In this document: one piece after another, positions 59,701-64,000 of the stretch
Layout: every line of letters begins with the position of its first letter
How positions within the stretch are numbered: the first letter of the stretch is position 1
Assembly (NCBI GenBank): GCA_963776375.1
Contig: CAVZMF010000002.1
Span: 124,001-188,000 of the forward strand
Direction: 5' to 3'
Length of the DNA stretch: 64,000 bases
Origin: PALSA-612 sp963776375
Lineage (GTDB): Bacteria > Actinomycetota > Thermoleophilia > Gaiellales > Gaiellaceae
Notes under the pieces: generated by a model
What the model was told of the DNA's origin: nothing
What the model saw: the letters and a program-made list of their open reading frames with translations, nothing else
The model's database searches: none
Position numbers and translations under genes: made by a program

Positions 59701-61407
59701 GCGGTCGACGCCGGCCAGCGGGCGACGGTCGAAGCCGTCCTGGACGCCTTGCTCGACGCCGTGGACGCCGTGGCCGACCTGCTGCTGGCCGAGAGCGTCC
59801 ACCAGGTCGTTCGCGGCAACACGGACCGAGCAGCCGGCGCGCTCGACACGCTGAACCGGGGCGAGGGGGCGACGGCCCAGCCCGAGGTCGTCGCCACCCC
59901 CAGGACCGGGACCTCGATCACGCAGCGGGTGCTCGTGCTGCTCGCGGCCGACACCCCGGCGGCTCCGGGCTGGCCGGTTGACGGGGCTCGCGCTCAGGCT
60001 GAGCCGCGGCTGGCCGCCTGGGCCGGGCACCTCCTCGGCGACCCGTCCGGGCTGGCCGTCACGGTGCGCGCGAACGGGGCTGCGACCGAGATCCCGCTCT
60101 CCGACCTCGGGCTCGGGGCTCTCGACCTCGTGTACGAGCAGCTCACAGGCCGCGTGCTGCGTCACGCGCGGGGGCTGGGAGTCCCCGAGGGGGCGACGGT
60201 CGATCTCGGCGAGCAACGGCTGGCGACGACGATCGCCATGGCCGAGACCCTGCGCGAGCTACTCACGAGTGCGCGGATCGGAACCGGCCTCGATCTCGCC
60301 CGGCCGCAGGACCGCGGAGGGACACTGACCGGCCCTCCGCCCACCGCCGGCTCCGCAAACGGCGCTGGGCCGCTGACGACGACGCTTCCCGACGTCGATG
60401 GGGGCGACCGCCGGAGCCGCCTCGACGCCGCCCGCCAGAGGCTCGACACGGCCGTCTCGGCCCTAGCCTCTGTCACGCCCGACGCGCCGCCGGACGAGCA
60501 CAGCTTCGCGGCCGCGCTGGACGAGCTCGCCTGCTTCGGTCTCGCGCCCGGCGACGACCCGTCCCGCCCTCCGGGTGCCGGGGCCCTGATCGCCTTGCGC
60601 GAGGCCGGCGCGGCCCGGCTGGCGACATCCCAGGCCGCCCCGGACGACCCGGCCGCGCTGTTCGGCGAGGGCTTTCCCGTGCTGCCTCTGGCCGCCCCGC
60701 CCTTCCCGGCTGCAGTGGCAGCCGCTATGGCACACGATCCGCTCTCGGCGGCGTCCGCCGAGGAGCTGGCTCCGCTCGGCGGCGCGGCCGGAGCGCTGAC
60801 GTCCTGGTTGGAGACGTACGGACGGGTGCGACCGGGAGTCGGACGGCTCGCCGACGTCTTGTTCGCCGCCCGCCTGCGGAGGACGGGCGGCCCGGCAACG
60901 CTCCGCGCGATCCAGCAGCCGGCCGAGCCGTTCCCCGCTGCCGAGCCTGCCCGCCGTGGGCAGTGGATCTCGCTGCCCTTCCCGGCGGCGCTCGGCCCCG
61001 ATCCCGTCACGAGCATCGTCGCCCACGTACTGGGCGATCCCGACCCGGCCGCGGGAATGGCCGTGCTGGTCGTCGACGAGTTCGTCGAGACGGTTCCTGC
61101 CCTGGACACGACGGCAGCACTCTCGTTCGGCTTCGACGCACCCGGCGCCCGGCCGCCGCAGACGATCCTCCTCGCGGTGCCGCCGGTCCCGGGCGTCGCG
61201 TGGACCTTCGACGCGCTCGCGTCCGTCGTCGGGGAGATGCTCGACCTGGCCAAGATCCGCATGGTGGATCTCTCCACGGTCGCGTGGGCCGGCCGCTTCC
61301 TGCCTGCCATCTACCTCACGGACGGCGACGTCGCGAGCGGACTCGACCTGCCGATGAAGGAGCTCGTCAAGCTCGCAAGCGCCAGGGCCCTGGTGGTCGA
61401 CACATGA
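56794..61407 (+). CDS. Very large uncharacterised protein (1537 aa) of the DUF6603 operon
   Basis: The N-terminal 90 residues form an alanine-rich coiled coil (AAQAQLARATAALDEVRRTG). The following region has VPVALLPVGLETRFSGDTLL and IRVLPDEVHVEDHEPEL. A central block contains PLPPLRIGRQPYGVLPVTSL (about 465-485), and the C-terminal region has long helical and beta segments to LASARALVVDT. No known domain, signal peptide or enzyme motif is visible. Around 60340 an in-frame GC-rich stretch (GPPPTAGSANGAG) shares 19 nt with the insert before btuC. Coupled to both neighbours. Confidence 0.8.
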   Translation: MPPLGLGGLREDVSAALDRNVAAQAQLARATAALDEVRRTGVGDLAAAQADLDAATAAAHEAVTGVADAHAALHDALGSHLGEIVVEAPIADPTVPVALLPVGLETRFSGDTLLIRVLPDEVHVEDHEPELTDGEVDAGRAFWAQVWRGGTAEPAATDAEREAWGRLVAAIGSSRRASWVADQTAPTGGTRPAAPLGGDTAFPDPPVFPDPPRRAGAWSRAAQARSLPDRFVAIAYRRDGTGGQASWTEIARASGGPVDDSIQLGFDPGAPAPEVTDEGPALPEGMRWLVDPDAAEKAGLLIRLPLPAGVTRIDRLVVLGVLGSIDAAGAASRLADLLVGHHHTRGLEVLPVGTATNNSAAERSGFSRPDDPVTSFAVERRTPAPPPGTDGGLLARALGIAPDAFRGIAHAGDAEQAAAGEMNALVWPSTFGYWFDSLVQPGPGDGIVEDIRRHAVQMVRGRGPLPPLRIGRQPYGVLPVTSLRAWQQGSEPSGVVQTASFLRSALPWWLDGVERAPVVRAGADPDEGTLDVLGQAPVSTTVAVRSMVGANVSYVPMIYLGDDAPGSEANRQRWLALLGFRSLGVTGFPYLGQLVAAADPVPLLQLPYTVDPRVRPDQAASAWDAITGYLHGLRGRLTRDLQAEDPRTFTSLLTLLARRSVMLERVRAGLKDTTGVVGGQLVEAHLRVDQAPVLQAQMISTTATLKIGDSRSAAGAFLAGSTQQPDGSTLSVVDHLDLELVTGVLDTVKHDHYAETVAAAEAVAALEPDRAALLLGEALDVASHRFDAWVTSLATRRLSDIRSATPVGVTLGAYGAVEDLTRKPGRPAVAQPPAGAPTPLLDDTTGAGYVLAPSLAQAATAAVLRAGHLAHAARDPHAAALAIDLSSSRVRTALGLLDGVREGQSLGALLGYRTERLLHERGAHTAVEVVRRLAPPPVVTATGTPEGLPPTAVCDGLALSRMDRSTVLDAVDAGQRATVEAVLDALLDAVDAVADLLLAESVHQVVRGNTDRAAGALDTLNRGEGATAQPEVVATPRTGTSITQRVLVLLAADTPAAPGWPVDGARAQAEPRLAAWAGHLLGDPSGLAVTVRANGAATEIPLSDLGLGALDLVYEQLTGRVLRHARGLGVPEGATVDLGEQRLATTIAMAETLRELLTSARIGTGLDLARPQDRGGTLTGPPPTAGSANGAGPLTTTLPDVDGGDRRSRLDAARQRLDTAVSALASVTPDAPPDEHSFAAALDELACFGLAPGDDPSRPPGAGALIALREAGAARLATSQAAPDDPAALFGEGFPVLPLAAPPFPAAVAAAMAHDPLSAASAEELAPLGGAAGALTSWLETYGRVRPGVGRLADVLFAARLRRTGGPATLRAIQQPAEPFPAAEPARRGQWISLPFPAALGPDPVTSIVAHVLGDPDPAAGMAVLVVDEFVETVPALDTTAALSFGFDAPGARPPQTILLAVPPVPGVAWTFDALASVVGEMLDLAKIRMVDLSTVAWAGRFLPAIYLTDGDVASGLDLPMKELVKLASARALVVDT
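60338..60358. repeat. Second copy of a 19-nt dispersed repeat
   Basis: CCCACCGCCGGCTCCGCAA occurs here, in frame within the 1537-aa gene, and at about 11435 before btuC. Flanking GGAGGG/CCCTCC arms (60318-60338) can pair. In both places the codons read PTAGSA. Confidence 0.45.
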
Positions 61408-63068
61408 TCGCGACGACGACCTGGCACCGGCTGGAACCGCGCGTCCGCGGGCTCGACCCCGCCGGCGGGCTGAGGGCCGCAGTCCACGACCCGCTCTGGC
61501 TGCTGGGGCGGCAATGGCAGGTCGGCGAGCTCCTCGGCGAGGATGCAGCCTCACCGACGGCCGTGCGAGTCGAGACGGTCGAGCACCCGCTCACTCGCTG
61601 GCGCCCGGCAACCGGCGAGCCGGCGGACTTCGACCCGAAGACGATGCCTCTCGAGGCGCTCGTCGAACGCGAGCCGCCGGTGGCGCCGACTCTCCGGCAG
61701 CGGCTCGACGCCTGGTCGCGGCTCGTCGACCTGCTCCACGCCGCCAACCTCGGCGACCGCGTCTCGGCACTGGCCGCGGCTCATCCGCTGCCGCCGCCGC
61801 GAGTCGCGACGGATCCCGCCGAGGAGCGACTGCGTCTGTTCGCGGGCCCGGATGCCGCCGACGGGCTCGCCGCCGCGGAGTCGCTCGCCGCCGATCCGGC
61901 CGGACTTCCCGCCGACCTCGTCCAGACCTTCGTCGCCTGGGCGCGCGCGCAAACGGCGGCCGGAGCGGGGGATAGCTGGGTGACCGATCGCCTCGAGTAC
62001 CGGTTCACGGTCGCTGCAAACACCGACGTCGGCGAGCTCGTGCTGGCCGCGCCCGAGTACCTCGGCGGCCGCCTCGAGTGGTACGACCTCGACGTCGACA
62101 CGGACTCGTCGCACACGCTGAACGCACCTGTCGAGGACGGAAATCCGCGGGTCGCTCACCTGCTCCCGATGCGGGTCTCGTTCTCCGGGATGCCGGCCGA
62201 GCGCTTCTGGGAGTTCGAGGACGCCGCCGTCGACCTCGGCGCGGTGAGCGCGGCCGTGGAGGATCTCGGCCGGTTGCTCGCGGTCGAGTTCGCGACCGTC
62301 TTCGGCAACGACTGGTGGTCGGTACCGGTGCCGGCCAGGTTCGGGGGCCTGGTCGGCGTGCGCAGCCTGGTCGTGCGGGACAGCTTCGGGGAGAACGTGC
62401 TCGTCGAGCCCACGGAGACGGCGTCCGAGGCGTCCGCGCCTTGGCGCATGTTCCGGCTCACCGATGCGGGGCTGGGTGCCGGATCAGGCCCCGCCCCGGC
62501 GCTGCTCCTGCTCGCGCCCGTCCTCGCCGGCGCGCTCGACGCCGATCCCGTCGAGGAGCTGCTGCTCCTGCGCGACGAGATGGCGAACCTGGCCTGGGCG
62601 GTCGAGCGGGTCGTCGAGGGAGCGGACGGGCGGCCGCGGGACCGCTCGATCGAGTACGGGTCGCGCCTGACCGCGGCGGCACCGCCGGAGCTGGCGTCGC
62701 CGGCGGCCCTGGTCTACGTGCTGCAGACGACCGTTCCCGAGCACTGGATTCCGCTCGTACCCGTGGTCGACCCCGGCGGCTCCGGGGCGGTCGTCCTCCA
62801 GCGCGGCTCGCTGCTCACGCAGGACGGCAGCGCCCGTCCGATCACGGCACAGGGTGTCCTGCTCCAGCCCGACGTGAGCCCGTGGTTCTTCCACGAGGAG
62901 GAGGTGCCGCGCACCGGCCTGCGCGTGCGCCGCGTCCCCTCCGTGGCCCGCTGGCTCGACGGAGCGACCTACGCCTGGCTCTCCCGGCAGGTCGGCCCCG
63001 GCCGCGGCGAGGGATCGAGCGGCCTCCAGTTCGACATCGCCGTCCCGCCCAGCTCACCTGCCGGCTGA
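61404..63068 (+). CDS. Uncharacterised protein (554 aa), last gene of the DUF6603 operon
   Basis: ATG 61404 overlaps the previous stop by 4 nt. The N-terminus WHRLEPRVRGLDPAGGLRAA then VHDPLWLLGRQWQVGELLGE is a strong conserved-looking block rich in Trp and acidic residues. The middle part is beta-rich (LPMRVSFSGMPAERFWEFED, FATVFGNDWWSVPVPARFGG, SFGENVLVEPTE), and the end includes PDVSPWFFHEEEVPRTGLRV. No signal peptide and no enzyme motif recognised. The coupling implies it acts in a complex with the other four products. Ends convergent with and overlapping a hydrolase gene by 15 nt. Confidence 0.8.
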   Translation: MIATTTWHRLEPRVRGLDPAGGLRAAVHDPLWLLGRQWQVGELLGEDAASPTAVRVETVEHPLTRWRPATGEPADFDPKTMPLEALVEREPPVAPTLRQRLDAWSRLVDLLHAANLGDRVSALAAAHPLPPPRVATDPAEERLRLFAGPDAADGLAAAESLAADPAGLPADLVQTFVAWARAQTAAGAGDSWVTDRLEYRFTVAANTDVGELVLAAPEYLGGRLEWYDLDVDTDSSHTLNAPVEDGNPRVAHLLPMRVSFSGMPAERFWEFEDAAVDLGAVSAAVEDLGRLLAVEFATVFGNDWWSVPVPARFGGLVGVRSLVVRDSFGENVLVEPTETASEASAPWRMFRLTDAGLGAGSGPAPALLLLAPVLAGALDADPVEELLLLRDEMANLAWAVERVVEGADGRPRDRSIEYGSRLTAAAPPELASPAALVYVLQTTVPEHWIPLVPVVDPGGSGAVVLQRGSLLTQDGSARPITAQGVLLQPDVSPWFFHEEEVPRTGLRVRRVPSVARWLDGATYAWLSRQVGPGRGEGSSGLQFDIAVPPSSPAG

Positions 63069-63932
63069 CCGCGCGCGGGCTCGGCGGGCGAGGGCGGCCA
63101 GCTCGCGGTTGAAGCGCTCCGGCTCCTCGAGGTGCGGCACATGGCCGACGCCCTCGTACCAGGAGGCCTCGGCCGTGGGACACACGGCGAGGATGTGCTC
63201 GGCCATCGCCGGCAGCACCACCGAGTCGGCCCGGCCCTGCGTGACGAGCACCGGCACCTCGAGCGCGCCGAGCACGTCATCGCAGTCGATCGCGCGGGCG
63301 GCGAGATGGGCGCGGATCGGCGCAGGCACGGCGACGTTCCAGCACATCGCGGCCTCCAGGTCGTCGCTCGGCACCGGCTTCACCACGCACGTCCGCACGA
63401 ACGAGCGCATCGCCCAGATGTTCGTCGGCAGGTCGTCCGCCGTGGCACCCGCGAAGTGGTCGAGGAACCCTGGCCCGATCAGCGTGCCGAACGCCGGCTC
63501 GCCGAGCTTGGCCGCGCCCTCGACGAGGTCGATCGCGGCGATTCGATCCTGTCCGTACGCACGCACGTAGTCGCAGATGACGAAGGCGCCGTACGACCAG
63601 CCGACGACCACGGGCCGGTCGAGGCGCAGCTCGTCCATGATCGCCGCGACGTCGTCGGCCCAGAGCTTCTCGTCCGTGTAGTGCTCGGCCTCGAGCGGCG
63701 CCTCGGACATGCCGTGACCGCGCAGGTCGTAGGCGACGAGCCGGAACTCGTCGGCAAGCTCGCTCTCGTACTGCTTCACCCAGCAGAGGTGGTTCTGCGA
63801 CCAGCCGTGGATGAACAGGATCTGTGCGCCGTCTGGATTGCCCCACTCGCGCACGTGCAGCCGCAGCCCGCCGCCGCCCCGCACGGTGTGGATCTTCGTC
63901 CGCCTGCCGAGGTTCTCCGCGATTGCCGTCAT
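63054..63932 (-). CDS. Alpha/beta hydrolase
   Basis: 292 aa from ATG 63932, with AAGGAGG upstream. The fold is clear: oxyanion-side motif ILFIHGWSQNHLCW, strand FRLVAYDLRGHGMSEAP, nucleophile elbow VVGWSYGAF (Ser, about residue 113), acid Asp in VLVTQGRADSVVLP and His in EGVGHVPHLEEPERF. Typical of haloperoxidase- or esterase-like hydrolases; the substrate is unknown. It overlaps the last operon gene tail to tail, so it is probably independent of that operon. 63933-64000 shows no further gene. Confidence 0.92.
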   Translation of the reverse strand: MTAIAENLGRRTKIHTVRGGGGLRLHVREWGNPDGAQILFIHGWSQNHLCWVKQYESELADEFRLVAYDLRGHGMSEAPLEAEHYTDEKLWADDVAAIMDELRLDRPVVVGWSYGAFVICDYVRAYGQDRIAAIDLVEGAAKLGEPAFGTLIGPGFLDHFAGATADDLPTNIWAMRSFVRTCVVKPVPSDDLEAAMCWNVAVPAPIRAHLAARAIDCDDVLGALEVPVLVTQGRADSVVLPAMAEHILAVCPTAEASWYEGVGHVPHLEEPERFNRELAALARRARARSAGR

Positions 63933-64000
63933 CGATCTCGCCTCCTTCGCAGTCGTCGTGTCGGGAGATCGTGGTCGTCGAGAGCCATCGGCGCATCGGG

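Noticed and set aside
56308..60216. 1302-codon minus-strand open frame opposite the 1537-aa gene
   Set aside because: Same antisense GC artefact; no domain, no ribosome site, and it spans two well-supported plus-strand genes.
47230..63068. Contractile injection system (phage-tail-like) locus
   Set aside because: No sheath, tube, LysM-type baseplate, spike or AAA+ ATPase sequence could be recognised; size and coupling alone do not justify that label.

Overview
The window is high-GC DNA with strong third-position GC bias, frequent GTG starts and many 1 to 11 nt start/stop overlaps. Gene content fits an actinobacterium, most likely of the Thermoleophilia (Gaiellales/Solirubrobacterales) type: a K+-independent H+-pyrophosphatase, APC permeases fused to UspA domains, an Eis-like acetyltransferase, PcrA, secreted beta-propellers, a collagen-like secreted protein and a DUF6603 protein. 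This placement is an inference from gene content and style. No rRNA and no CRISPR array were seen.

Region 1 (1-21466) is chromosomal. It starts with a partial flavin monooxygenase, then the proton-pumping pyrophosphatase. Two paralogous APC-UspA permeases and two RCK/TrkA-type regulators follow; the second regulator is frameshifted. The group looks like cation (probably K+) transport and control. A secreted PQQ-type propeller comes next, then a cobalamin riboswitch driving btuF-btuC-btuD. A housekeeping stretch holds a P-loop kinase-like protein, a metallo-beta-lactamase-like protein, an AlkZ-related protein, a CinA-type domain, a flippase-like membrane protein, pcrA and an Eis-like acetyltransferase. 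A multiply frameshifted propeller closes the region. Several genes have a TANNNT -10 box only 6-8 nt before the start codon, which points to leaderless transcripts.

Region 2 (21504-31347) is an integrated mobile element of about 9.8 kb in the 3' half of a tRNA-Val(GAC) gene. It is bounded by an 80-bp perfect direct repeat covering the tRNA 3' half and its terminator. The element carries a tyrosine integrase, an XRE repressor, an SSB-like protein with a GGIPF tail, a PrimPol-ATPase replication protein, an excisionase-like HTH protein, a collagen-like secreted protein, a lipoprotein, small regulators and the truncated end of an HK97 prohead protease. It resembles a phage-derived integrative replicon or satellite.

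Region 3 (31348-46270) is accessory and rich in broken genes. It contains an HxlR regulator, a frameshifted NarL-type response regulator divergent from a very large histidine kinase with five tandem GAF domains, a receiver-only protein antisense to the kinase 3' end, two frameshifted MMPL transporters, a truncated MOSC gene, a broken TMEM175-like gene and secreted repeat proteins. Either the region is decaying or the assembly has single-base indels here.

Region 4 (47230-63068) is the most intriguing part: five very large, translationally coupled genes with no frameshifts. They encode a PhoD/calcineurin-like phosphatase, a 1117-aa DUF6603 protein, and 1176-, 1537- and 554-aa proteins of unknown function, none with an obvious signal peptide. 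They look like the parts of one undescribed multiprotein assembly. A convergent alpha/beta hydrolase ends the window.
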